Source: Haloterrigena alkaliphila (GTDB lineage Archaea; Halobacteriota; Halobacteria; Halobacteriales; Natrialbaceae). From it: a stretch of 64,000 nucleotides of DNA. The stretch is from contig NZ_CP071462.1 of assembly GCF_017352155.2 (NCBI RefSeq), positions 3,162,001-3,226,000 on the forward strand, in the 5' to 3' direction. Every line of letters starts with the position of its first letter. Positions within the stretch are counted from its first letter, which is position 1. The position numbers and the translations under genes were made by a program. A model generated the notes under the pieces. The model was not told the DNA's origin and did no database searches. It saw only the letters and a program-made list of their open reading frames with translations. Shown one piece after another: positions 1 through 9,268 of the stretch.

Positions 1-970
1 TCGTCTTCCACGTCGTCTTCGGGAAGGCCTACGCGCTGATCCCGTCGTACTTCGCCCGACAACTGGCCGTTCCGCGCGCCCCGGCGGTCCACCTCCCGCT
101 CGCGCTCCTCGGCGCCGTCGGCGCGTTCGCGGCGGGCACGGGAATCGGCCTCCCGGTCCTCGCCCCGATCGCCGCGGCGAGCTGGCTGCTCGGCTGTCTC
201 GTCTTCGTCGCCGCGCTCGGCTGGACCGTCCGTGGTAACCCGACGGGCGCCGAGACCGGCACCGGTGCGACCGACGACCATCGGCAGGGAGTCGATCGCC
301 TCGCTAACGCCGCCGTTCCCGTCGTCTTCGCCTACCTGCTCGTCGGCTCGTCGCTCCCGCTCGCGGCCGAACTCGGCCTCGGGCCCTCCACGGTCGCCGC
401 GACCGGACCGGGCGCGTCCCACTTCGTCGCGGCCGGATCGGCGGCCCTGCTCGTGTTCGCGGTCGGATTCCGACTCCTCCCGCGGCTGCTGGTCGCGACG
501 CCCCGGCGCGGACTCGTCGCCGTCGTGCTGGTCGCCGGCGCCGTCGGCCCCGCGCTCCTCGCCCTCGACTTCCGCGGCGACGGGTCGGCGGGCCGGCGCT
601 CGTCGGCGCCGCCGGCAGCGCCGCGCTCGTCGCCCTGCTCGGTATCGCGTTCGCGTTCGTTCCCGCCTCGAGCCTGCCGCCGACCGCGTTCGACGCCCGC
701 TACCGGCTGGCCGTCGGCGGCTTCCTCGGACTGACGATCGTCGGCGTCACGTACCACTTCTACCCGCCCGCGATCGCCGCGGCACCCGGCGTCGGTGACC
801 GGACCGCGAGCGCGTCAGTAGTGGCCCTCCTCGTCGGGCTGGGAGTCGAAGCGATCGGCCTTCTCGGGTCGATTCCGCCGCTCGTCGACGTCGGCCGCTG
901 GCTCTCCGTCCTCGGGGCGCTCCTGTACGTCGTCGTCCTGTGGACCGTCTTCCTCGAGCGACGAGGGTGA
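1..970 (+). pseudogene. Polytopic membrane protein, 5'-truncated by window, with internal frameshift
   Basis: The reading begins before the window in frame 3 and runs as hydrophobic membrane-protein sequence to about position 590. It then continues only in frame 2, from about 590, to the TGA at 968-970. The downstream part still encodes convincing membrane segments, for example around FVPASSLPPTAF and VVVLWTVFLERRG. The two halves fit one protein of about seven or more helices if one G has been lost in the G-rich stretch near 586-593. A histidine followed by FGKAYALIPSYFARQL near the beginning recalls the His-bearing helix of the membrane protein at 3003-4382, so the two may be distant paralogues (inference). 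I do not recognise a named family. A real frameshift and a sequencing deletion cannot be told apart here. Confidence 0.6.
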
Positions 971-999
971 GCGAACCGAAGGTGCGGGGGCACCGAGAG

Positions 1000-2271
1000 T
1001 CACGTTCGCTCTTCGGCTCGCTTCTCGAGCCAGCGGACGGCCGGGGTCGCGGTGATCCCGTGGACGACGATCGAGATGAGGACGACGGCGCCGACGACGG
1101 CCCACAGTACGTCTGCGTCGGGGAACGCGGCCTCGTTGAGACCGTGCGCGAGGTAGTAGAACGAGCCGATTCCGCGGACCCCGAAGAACGCGATGGTGGC
1201 CCGCTCCGCGGGGTCGCGGTCGAAGCCGAGGAACCCGACGACGCCGGCCAGGGGCCGGACGAGGAAGACGATCGCGACCGCCGCGACGATCGCCTCGAGA
1301 GTCAGCGGTTCCAGCAGGCCGCCGACGATGGCGCCGCCGAAGAAGAGCATGATCAGTCCCATCATCACCTGTTCGGCGAACTCGCTGACCTCGTGGAGCG
1401 ACCGGTTGTAGTCGTGGCTGCGCTCGTAGTGACGGACCATCAGCGCCGCGACGAAGACCGCGATGAAGCCGTAGCCGCCGACGAGTTCGGTCGCTCCGTA
1501 GACCAGCAGGGTGCCGGCGATCGCCTCGAGGCCCTGCACCGACTCCGCGACGGGAGTGTCGGGCTCCGTGGCGAAGACGAGGCGCGCGGTCAGGTACCCG
1601 AGGACGACGCCGACGATCACGCCGACGACGATTCGGTAGCCGACCTCGATCAGGAGCCACTCGCCGAGCCAGTTGCCGGGAGCCAGACCGACGAGTGCGA
1701 GCGCGATCGCCAGGTTGGTGAAGGGGAAGGCCAGCCCGTCGTTCAACCCCGCCTCGGAGGTGAGCGCGAACCGGACCTCGTCTTCCATCCCGGCCGTCTC
1801 CTCGGCGGATTCCGCCTCGGTCCCCATCCCGGGACCGGCGACCTGCACCTCCGACGCGAGCACCGGGTCCGTCGGGGCGATACAGGCACCCAGCAAAACC
1901 GCGGTCGGGATCACGAGACCGAGCCACCAGCCCAGCAGCGCCGCGCCGGCGATCGACAGCGGCATCGTGATCGCGAGCAACCGCCACGTCGACGCCCACT
2001 CGCGCAGTCCGGGAACGCGGTCGATCTTCAGCCCGACCCCCATCAGGGCGATGATCACGCCCAGTTCCGCGAGGTGTTCGGTCGTCGTCCCCTGCTCGAG
2101 GGGATCCGGCGGCGGGAGTCCGATCGGCAGCCCGAAGGCGAGCATGCCGAACCCGACGAAGAAGATCGGCATCGAGATCGCGCGATCGGAGACGAACCGG
2201 GGGAGTACCGCGATGCCGAACAGCGCGATTCCGACGACGACCAGGCCGACGTTGTACAGCTCGAGTGCCAT
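1000..2271 (-). CDS. CPA1-family Na+/H+ antiporter (NhaP/NhaK type)
   Basis: A 423-residue polytopic membrane protein of about 12 helices. It carries the cation:proton antiporter hallmarks: a Thr-Asp-Pro in IAPTDPVLAS at about 132-140, and the ND ion-binding pair in SEAGLNDG at about 172-179. A conserved FFGVRGIGSFYYL segment lies near the C-terminus, as in CPA1 antiporters. Length fits single-domain NhaP proteins; there is no large cytosolic C-terminal domain. The expected role is export of Na+ in exchange for protons at the cell membrane, which suits a salt-loving host. It is convergent with the frameshifted membrane gene upstream and divergent from the lipoprotein gene at 2372. The ATG at 2271 gives a natural first transmembrane helix. 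Ion specificity cannot be read from sequence. Confidence 0.93.
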   Translation of the reverse strand: MALELYNVGLVVVGIALFGIAVLPRFVSDRAISMPIFFVGFGMLAFGLPIGLPPPDPLEQGTTTEHLAELGVIIALMGVGLKIDRVPGLREWASTWRLLAITMPLSIAGAALLGWWLGLVIPTAVLLGACIAPTDPVLASEVQVAGPGMGTEAESAEETAGMEDEVRFALTSEAGLNDGLAFPFTNLAIALALVGLAPGNWLGEWLLIEVGYRIVVGVIVGVVLGYLTARLVFATEPDTPVAESVQGLEAIAGTLLVYGATELVGGYGFIAVFVAALMVRHYERSHDYNRSLHEVSEFAEQVMMGLIMLFFGGAIVGGLLEPLTLEAIVAAVAIVFLVRPLAGVVGFLGFDRDPAERATIAFFGVRGIGSFYYLAHGLNEAAFPDADVLWAVVGAVVLISIVVHGITATPAVRWLEKRAEERT

Positions 2272-2371
2272 TGGGGGCGGTCGTGGTGGTTGCTACGACA
2301 AATTGGTCCTTTAGCCCGGTGCCGGCGTTTGCCGAACGAATCCCTTTGGCGCGGGGCGACGAGGGACGCGT

Positions 2372-2971
2372 ATGAAGCGGTCAGCGTCGGAGACGTCTGA
2401 TCGGACGACCCGGCGGCGCCTCCTGCAGGCGGGCGCGGTCGCCGCCACCGTCGGTCTCGCCGGCTGTATCGAGGAGATGGGGGCGGAGTTCCCGAAGAAC
2501 ACGAAGTGGCCGGTGTCGGAACTGGTACCCGCGCTCCCCGTTCGGGAGCGGATCGAGATCCTCGAGGAGCGGATTCACGAACTGACGGACGCCGACATCG
2601 CCGACCTCGAGGAACTCGTCTCGCGGCTCGAGGAGTACGAACTGGCGGTCGAATCGGCCGAACGCGAGCGAGACGTGCTGACCATCGCGTACGTCAACAC
2701 GGACCGTGACGACGAGGGAGACCTCCACGACGTCGGCCTGCTCGCGGGCGGCTACGCGGCGCTGATCGACGGCGGATACGAGGCCGCCGCACTGAGCGCA
2801 ACGATCCTCGACGACGCGCCGGCATCGTACGGCTCGGCGGCGGTCGAGACGCCGTGGGCCGTGGAGTACAACCACGGTGAGCTGACGGCCGCCGAGTACG
2901 GCGAGCACGTCGCGGGGACGATCGAATCACAGCGCTACGAACCGGAGGTCGAGGTCGGCCCCGACGAGTAG
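2372..2971 (+). CDS. Tat-type lipoprotein of unknown function
   Basis: A 199-residue protein. The N-terminus has a twin-arginine run (TRRRLLQAG, residues about 13-21), a hydrophobic stretch and a lipobox ending in LAGC with Cys32. It is therefore predicted to be exported folded through Tat and lipid-anchored on the outer face of the membrane. Residues about 48-90 are acidic and heptad-like (EERIHELTDADIADLEELVSRLEEY), suggesting a short coiled coil. The C-terminal half, about 95-199, is compact with no recognised motif. It sits between the antiporter and the His-rich membrane protein. I do not recognise the family. Confidence 0.8.
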   Translation: MKRSASETSDRTTRRRLLQAGAVAATVGLAGCIEEMGAEFPKNTKWPVSELVPALPVRERIEILEERIHELTDADIADLEELVSRLEEYELAVESAERERDVLTIAYVNTDRDDEGDLHDVGLLAGGYAALIDGGYEAAALSATILDDAPASYGSAAVETPWAVEYNHGELTAAEYGEHVAGTIESQRYEPEVEVGPDE

Positions 2972-3002
2972 CGACACGGCCGTGAGGAACGGATGTCGTC
3001 CG

Positions 3003-4382
3003 TTACCGATCCGGCAAGACGCCGACGTCGGGCTCCGCGGCGTCCGCCGATGCATCGTCGTCCGACTCGAGGAGCCCCGTCAGGACCCCAGCGATTCCGT
3101 TCGAGCCGTGCCGGCGGATCGTCAGGAGCACGTTCAGGACGAACAGACAGAGCCCGAGCGCCAGGACCGCGGTGCTGACGGTCGTTACGACCGCCGGCAG
3201 GTCGAACAGCGGGCCGGCGGCCAGCCCGAGGTAGCCGACGAGCATCAGGGCGAAATCGGCGCGCTCGAGGCGGTCGTCGTAGAGGTCGTCGATCATCGGC
3301 ACCCGTTCGAAGCCGAGCCGATCGCTGTAGCGCTCGTGCCAGACGATGAAGGGGACGATGTGGTACAGCGAGCCGACGACGACGAACCCGAAGACGCCGT
3401 AGAGCAACACCGCGTTCGCGTCGGGGTGACCGAACAGCGTCGCGTAGCCGGCCGGCTCGAGCCACCAGGCCGAGGCGGTCAGCGCGAGCCAGGCCCACAG
3501 CGACGCGGCGACGACCCAGTAGCGGTCGGTCATCGGCGACCGGTCGACCGTCGCGCGGGCGAGTTGCCGGGCCAGGACGACGGTGAACGCGGCGAGACCG
3601 AGGAGGACGGCGAGGCCGCCGACACGGGTAACCGGCGTCGAGCCCAGCCCCCGGCCCGCGACGAGGACGGCTACACCGGCCGGAAAGCACAGTTGCTCGA
3701 GAACGAGGAGTCGCTCGTCGAGCGCCGTGCGATCCGTCTGGGTGAACATCAATACGAGTTGGGCGAGCGCGCCGACGACCGTCGCGAGGACGCCGCCGTA
3801 GAGCGCCACCGTGGCGTGGACGAGCAGGACGTCGCCTCGCGTCGCGTCGATCGCGCCGAAGACGTCCGTCGAGAAGTCGAGGGCCAGCAGGAAGCCCAGC
3901 GGCACGAGGAGCGCGAACGCGGCGAGCGCGAACGCGAAGTGTCGTTCCGTCAGGTCCAGCGGCCGGGCCCGGACCAGCGTTCGGCCGACGTTGTAGACGA
4001 ACGTCCAGATCCCAAGCAGAATCGCCGCGCCGGCGAGGGGGAGCACCGACATCGCGCCGGCGAGCAACGCGGTCGCGAACCCGGCCAATCCCGCCGCGAC
4101 GAGCAGGAGCTGGGCGACCGCGAGCCGCCGCGAGTGAATCGACACGCCCGACCAGACCGGGACGAACTGCGTCATCGCCCCCATGATCGTGATCGCGATC
4201 CAGCCGACGAGGAGCACGTGGACGTGCGCGAGGCTCGCCAGCCCCGGCAGCGTCGTCGCGGTCATCGCGGTCCCGCCGACGGCGCCGACGACGAGGAAGG
4301 CCAGGCCCACCACGAAGTGGCCCAGCGGAATCGCCATCGGCGGTTGCTGGTCCGTTCGAATAGCGCCCGGTATCCGGTTCAT
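3003..4382 (-). CDS. Heme-copper-oxidase-I/NnrS-like multi-pass membrane protein
   Basis: About 459 residues from the ATG at 4382, with roughly 12 hydrophobic helices. An upstream in-frame ATG at 4544 would add a non-hydrophobic segment overlapping the divergent gene at 4471, so I prefer 4382; 4337 is also possible. Histidines lie in or near helices: HVHVLLVGW, LLVHATVAL and YHIVPFIVWHERY. Spaced membrane histidines resemble those of heme-copper oxidase subunit I and NnrS-like proteins. I do not see the HPEVY motif of true oxidases, so O2 reduction is unlikely. A heme- or metal-binding membrane role is inference. The gene is divergent from the MoaD-like/RiPP genes, sharing an intergenic region of 88 nt. 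Confidence 0.6.
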   Translation of the reverse strand: MNRIPGAIRTDQQPPMAIPLGHFVVGLAFLVVGAVGGTAMTATTLPGLASLAHVHVLLVGWIAITIMGAMTQFVPVWSGVSIHSRRLAVAQLLLVAAGLAGFATALLAGAMSVLPLAGAAILLGIWTFVYNVGRTLVRARPLDLTERHFAFALAAFALLVPLGFLLALDFSTDVFGAIDATRGDVLLVHATVALYGGVLATVVGALAQLVLMFTQTDRTALDERLLVLEQLCFPAGVAVLVAGRGLGSTPVTRVGGLAVLLGLAAFTVVLARQLARATVDRSPMTDRYWVVAASLWAWLALTASAWWLEPAGYATLFGHPDANAVLLYGVFGFVVVGSLYHIVPFIVWHERYSDRLGFERVPMIDDLYDDRLERADFALMLVGYLGLAAGPLFDLPAVVTTVSTAVLALGLCLFVLNVLLTIRRHGSNGIAGVLTGLLESDDDASADAAEPDVGVLPDR

Positions 4383-4470
4383 GTCGCTAGCTGGGACCGC
4401 CAGCGCCGTCTCGCTGTGGCCGAACAGGTTCGGGGTCGGACGTTCGCCGCTCGAGGACGTCGACTCGAGT

Positions 4471-4890
4471 ATGACCGCCGAAACGACTGGGCGAAGCCGA
4501 GGAGAAACCGACGGACGACGAACGGAGACGGAGACGACCGTCACGGTGCGCTGTACGGGCCACGTCCGCGACGCCGTCGAGACCTACGAACTCGAGTACG
4601 CCTTCGAGGGGAACCGACTCAGGGACTTCCTCGAGGCGTTCTTCGAGGAGTACGACGTCGAGGAGATGCTGATCGCGGAGACCGAAGCGGACGCGACCGC
4701 CCGCGGCTGGGCGCCCGTCCCGGACGACCTCCCCGGCACCTGGCGGAAGAACCCCGAGGGCAACCAGACGCGGCCGTACGCCCGCGTCTGCATCAACGGC
4801 CGGTTCAACGGGCACTTCGACGGATTCGAGACGGAACTCGAGGACGGCGACCGCGTCGCCCTCATCTACCCGTTCATGTTCTGTTGTTGA
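4471..4890 (+). CDS. MoaD/ThiS-like beta-grasp protein with C-terminal Cys-Cys
   Basis: 139 residues from the ATG at 4471, chosen because it precedes an acidic, Thr-rich N-terminus and clears the divergent gene. After an N-terminal tail of about 25 residues come a beta-grasp-like strand (TTVTVRCTGHVRD), a helix (LRDFLEAFFEEYDVEEML), a middle extension (GWAPVPDDLPGTWRKN) and a C-terminal INGR...LEDGDRVALIYP. The last part is the classic MoaD/ThiS/SAMP ending. However, the chain finishes FMFCC rather than the Gly-Gly that is adenylated in sulfur carriers and SAMP modifiers. Canonical activation by a UbaA/MoeB-type E1 therefore looks impossible. The vicinal cysteines could instead carry sulfur or metal (inference). 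It lies just upstream of the CGCGG precursor and radical SAM genes. Confidence 0.7.
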   Translation: MTAETTGRSRGETDGRRTETETTVTVRCTGHVRDAVETYELEYAFEGNRLRDFLEAFFEEYDVEEMLIAETEADATARGWAPVPDDLPGTWRKNPEGNQTRPYARVCINGRFNGHFDGFETELEDGDRVALIYPFMFCC

Positions 4891-4967
4891 TCACGGATCG
4901 GTACTCGTCCCACTGGCGACGCCGCCGATCGCGCTGCTGTATCCGTTCCTGTTCGCCCCCTGATCAC
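4861..4967 (+). repeat. Imperfect direct repeat of the MoaD-like gene's 3' end
   Basis: The 34 nt covering the end of the MoaD-like gene (4861-4894) recur imperfectly at 4934-4967, with 23 of 34 bases matching. Both copies finish with a stop followed by the same bases (tgatcac). They would encode LIYPFMFCC-stop and LLYPFLFAP-stop. The second copy has no recognisable upstream coding match, so it looks like the relic of a duplicated tail. Confidence 0.45.
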
Positions 4968-5062
4968 CGCGACGACGAACGCGGCGACGACGGAGCAGAC
5001 CGACCGGCCGGCCGAACGGATTCGTCCCACCCCTTATGGCCGCTCGAGCCCGACTATCGCGT

Positions 5063-5371
5063 ATGAGTAACAGCCGTTCCGACCCCGGTGTCGAGCCCGT
5101 CACTCGCCGCGATCACGACGTCTCGTGGTCGGCGAACCTCGAGAAGCCCCACCACGCCGCCGACCGGGAGCTGGTCGTCTCGCAGGCGATGGACGCGGTC
5201 GAGGCGACCGCCGACGGCACGCACGTCAACCTCGTCACCCACCGCGACCACGACCACCCGGAGACGTACCTCTGGGAGCACCTCGAGGCGACGTTCGAGG
5301 GGGTCGACCTCGAGTACGTCGATCAGTGTGGCTGTGGCGGCCACGTGACGCGCGTTCACGTCCGCGAGTGA
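5063..5371 (+). CDS. CGCGG-family putative radical-SAM-modified RiPP precursor
   Basis: A 102-residue protein from the ATG at 5063; an upstream ATG at 5036 adds only nine residues. The diagnostic feature is Cys89-Gly-Cys91-Gly-Gly near the C-terminus (DQCGCGGHV), followed by a short His-rich tail. The rest is small, acidic and histidine-rich (EKPHHAADRE, THRDHDHPETYLW), so it could bind metal. I recall a haloarchaeal family named for this CGCGG core as a putative radical-SAM-modified ribosomally made peptide. The radical SAM/SPASM gene begins 216 nt downstream on the same strand, which matches that pairing. Modification of the CGCGG region is inference; nothing here shows the chemistry or a leader cleavage site. 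Confidence 0.75.
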   Translation: MSNSRSDPGVEPVTRRDHDVSWSANLEKPHHAADRELVVSQAMDAVEATADGTHVNLVTHRDHDHPETYLWEHLEATFEGVDLEYVDQCGCGGHVTRVHVRE

Positions 5372-5528
5372 TCGGTCCCGCACACGGTTCTGAGTGAGCT
5401 CGGTTCGCGAGTACTCGATCCCGTTCGTTTCTGTGAGCGGTCGGTCTCCGCAACTAGGCGGCGGTCGACGGTTTCAATGTACATCTCTCGGAACGACCGC
5501 CGCGACCGTCCGAACTGGTTCGCCCGGT

Positions 5529-5547
5529 GTTCCCGCCGTGCGGGAAC
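5529..5547 (+). promoter_or_regulatory. Perfect hairpin in the leader of the radical SAM gene
   Basis: An 8-bp inverted repeat (gttcccgc / gcgggaac) with a 3-nt loop lies 40 nt before the radical SAM start codon, between it and the precursor gene. There is no T-run directly after it, so it is not a typical terminator. It could set the relative output of precursor and enzyme. Confidence 0.45.
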
Positions 5548-5587
5548 GACGGGGAGGTTTTCGACCGCTGGCGACCGACTGCCGACA

Positions 5588-6724
5588 ATGCGTCCCGGTA
5601 CTCTCGATACGTCAGATCGGCCGCTGGTCCTCATCTGGGAACTCACGCAGGCCTGCGGGCTCGCCTGCGATCACTGTCGGGCCGACGCCCAGCCGAATCG
5701 CCACCCCGACGAGCTCTCGACCGCGGCGGGGAAACAACTGCTCGAGGACGCCGCCGAATTCGGCGACGGCCAGCTGGTCGTCCTCTCGGGGGGCGACCCC
5801 CTCGTCCGCGACGACGTGGAGGAGCTGATCGCCTACGGCGACGATCTGGGGCTGCGGATGACGATCACTCCCAGCGGGACGGGGTCGCTGACCGCGGATC
5901 GGATTCAAGCGATGGCCGACGCCGGCCTCAAACGGATGGCCGTCAGCATCGACGGCGCCTCGCCGGAACGTCACGACGACTTTCGCGGCGAGACGGGGAG
6001 CTTCGAGGAGACGATCCGCGCGGTCGACGACGCGAGGGCGGCCGGCCTCCCCGTGCAGGTCAACACCACCGTCTGTCGGGAGACGGTGGACGAACTGCCC
6101 GAAATTCGGGACCTCCTCCGGGAGATCGGCGCCGTCATGTGGAGCGTCTTCTTCCTCGTGCCCGTCGGCCGCGGGCGCATCCTCGAGCCGATCGAACCGG
6201 ACGAGGCCGACGCCGTGATGGCCTGGCTCGACGAGGTCAGCGACGAGGAGCCGTTCGGCGTCAAGACGACCGAGGCGCCCCACTACCGGCGGGTCTCGAT
6301 GCAGCGTCGGCGGCGAGAGCAGGAAGAGAGTGCGGACGGCACCCGCGATGCCAGCGGCGGCGAGGAGAACCCGGGAATCAAGCGCCGCGGCGGCATCGTC
6401 GCCGGCGACGGCTTCGCCTTCGTGAGTCACACCGGCGAGGTCTTCCCCTCCGGATTCCTGCCGGAGTCCGCCGGGAACGTCCGCGACCGGCCGATCCACG
6501 AGATTTACCGCGATTCGGAACTGTTCCGGTCGCTGCGCGACCGCGACGAACTCACCGGGAAGTGTGGCGCCTGCGAGTACCGGAACCTCTGTGGCGGCAG
6601 TCGCTCGCGCGCGTTCGCGACGACGGGCGATCCCTTCGCGAGCGACCCGCTCTGTCCGTACGTGCCCGAGGGATACGACGGTCCGCTGCCGTGGGACGGC
6701 AACGAGTTCGCGTCGGCCGACTGA
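5588..6724 (+). CDS. Radical SAM/SPASM protein, putative CGCGG RiPP maturase
   Basis: 378 residues from the ATG at 5588. The radical SAM cluster motif CX3CX2C is at Cys23, Cys27 and Cys30 (QACGLACDHCRA). A Gly-rich SAM-binding segment follows (VLSGGDPLVR). A C-terminal SPASM region (KCGACEYRNLCGGSRSRAF ... DPLCPYVP) provides cysteines for auxiliary Fe-S clusters. The protein belongs with the MoaA/NirJ/PqqE-like enzymes, which modify peptides or tetrapyrroles. The CGCGG small protein just upstream favours a peptide substrate. The alternative is an AhbC/AhbD/NirJ-type heme enzyme, but no other heme-synthesis genes are nearby. Residues about 245-275 form a charged insertion rich in Arg and Glu. 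The overlapping upstream reading from 5477 lacks protein-like character. Confidence 0.85.
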   Translation: MRPGTLDTSDRPLVLIWELTQACGLACDHCRADAQPNRHPDELSTAAGKQLLEDAAEFGDGQLVVLSGGDPLVRDDVEELIAYGDDLGLRMTITPSGTGSLTADRIQAMADAGLKRMAVSIDGASPERHDDFRGETGSFEETIRAVDDARAAGLPVQVNTTVCRETVDELPEIRDLLREIGAVMWSVFFLVPVGRGRILEPIEPDEADAVMAWLDEVSDEEPFGVKTTEAPHYRRVSMQRRRREQEESADGTRDASGGEENPGIKRRGGIVAGDGFAFVSHTGEVFPSGFLPESAGNVRDRPIHEIYRDSELFRSLRDRDELTGKCGACEYRNLCGGSRSRAFATTGDPFASDPLCPYVPEGYDGPLPWDGNEFASAD

Positions 6725-6772
6725 TCGGCTGCGTTCGTCTGTAACGGACTCGAGAATCGAACCGGATCGCGC

Positions 6773-6847
6773 GGGTGCGGAGCCCCAATGACTGACCAAA
6801 GTCCAACGGGTTCGGGCACCACCCCGAACCCGCGTGGCTCCGCACCC
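6773..6847. repeat. Nested inverted repeats, candidate structured RNA or mini-element
   Basis: The outer arms (6773-6784 and 6836-6847) are a perfect 12-bp inverted repeat, gggtgcggagcc with ggctccgcaccc. Inside, 6807-6816 and 6823-6832 form a second perfect 10-bp repeat (cgggttcggg / cccgaacccg) with a 6-nt loop. The left side has a 22-nt unpaired stretch and the right side only 3 nt. The fold is far stronger than needed for a terminator and has no T-run directly after it. Confidence 0.6.
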
Positions 6848-7074
6848 GGCGTCACCCGGCGAAACTGCACCGACGCACTGACCGTCCAGTCGCCGATTCG
6901 GTCACGCGGACCCGTCGCAGGAGCCGGAGCCGGAATCGCTCGGGCCGCGTGCAGTGGCCGTTTCGAGGGCCACCACTTGACGGTTCGCCAGCACATGTTC
7001 AGCGACGCCGTCGGTCGTCGTCGATGGGGTCGGTCGAGGACTCGAGACCTACGGCTCGACGATGTCGTCACCCG

Positions 7075-7080
7075 AAAAAA
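7075..7080 (-). terminator. T-run terminator of the biotin carboxylase gene
   Basis: Six T residues on the minus strand lie about 20 nt after the stop codon of the carboxylase gene. Archaeal termination commonly uses such T-runs. Confidence 0.5.
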
Positions 7081-7101
7081 CCGACGCGGCGATCGTCCCG
7101 G

Positions 7102-8934
<1,833 letters not shown>

Positions 8935-9268
8935 TCCTGATTAACACAGACGAGAACCCACTACCTTACTTTTTCGCAACGGGTCGCCTCCTGACGAGAG
9001 TACGGAGCCCGGGGACGGAGTACGGGGAGGCGACAGACGGAACGCGTGAAGCCGACAGCCGACGCTTCGGGGGACGTACGTTCGATTCCGAAAGGGACGT
9101 GGACGAAAGGTGGAGACGAGGACGTGGGCGCGAGGTGCTCGTTCCCGGGAAACGAGCGGTGCGACGGGCCGGAGCGACGCGCAGTTGCCGGTCGTGACGT
9201 GAAAAGCGTCGTAAACCGGCATCCCAACGAAAGATGTGACGGGGTAAAAAGTCAGCGGTTGCCGACCC
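8935..9268. other. Intergenic region upstream of pccA
   Basis: This 334-nt gap holds the pccA promoter region: an A/T-rich stretch on the minus strand about 30 nt before its ATG (around 8966-8976). It also has a near-palindrome near 9136-9158 (gctcgttccc / gggaaacgagc) and a small imperfect direct repeat near 9003-9030. I see no gene. Confidence 0.5.

Larger units (their letters stand above)
6725..7101. other. Intergenic region with nested inverted repeat
   Basis: This 377-nt gap separates convergent genes, the radical SAM gene and the biotin carboxylase. It contains the nested inverted repeat at 6773-6847, a short inverted repeat (gtggcc / ggccac) near 6953-6972, and a T-run terminator for the minus-strand gene at 7075-7080. 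Candidate reading frames here lack the acidic composition of the neighbours, so I call none. Confidence 0.6.

Noticed and set aside
2982..5066. Long plus-strand open frame opposite the membrane protein at 3003
   Set aside because: Its composition is low-complexity Asp/Glu/Arg/Gln with no domain. It is the mirror of a GC-rich gene on the other strand.
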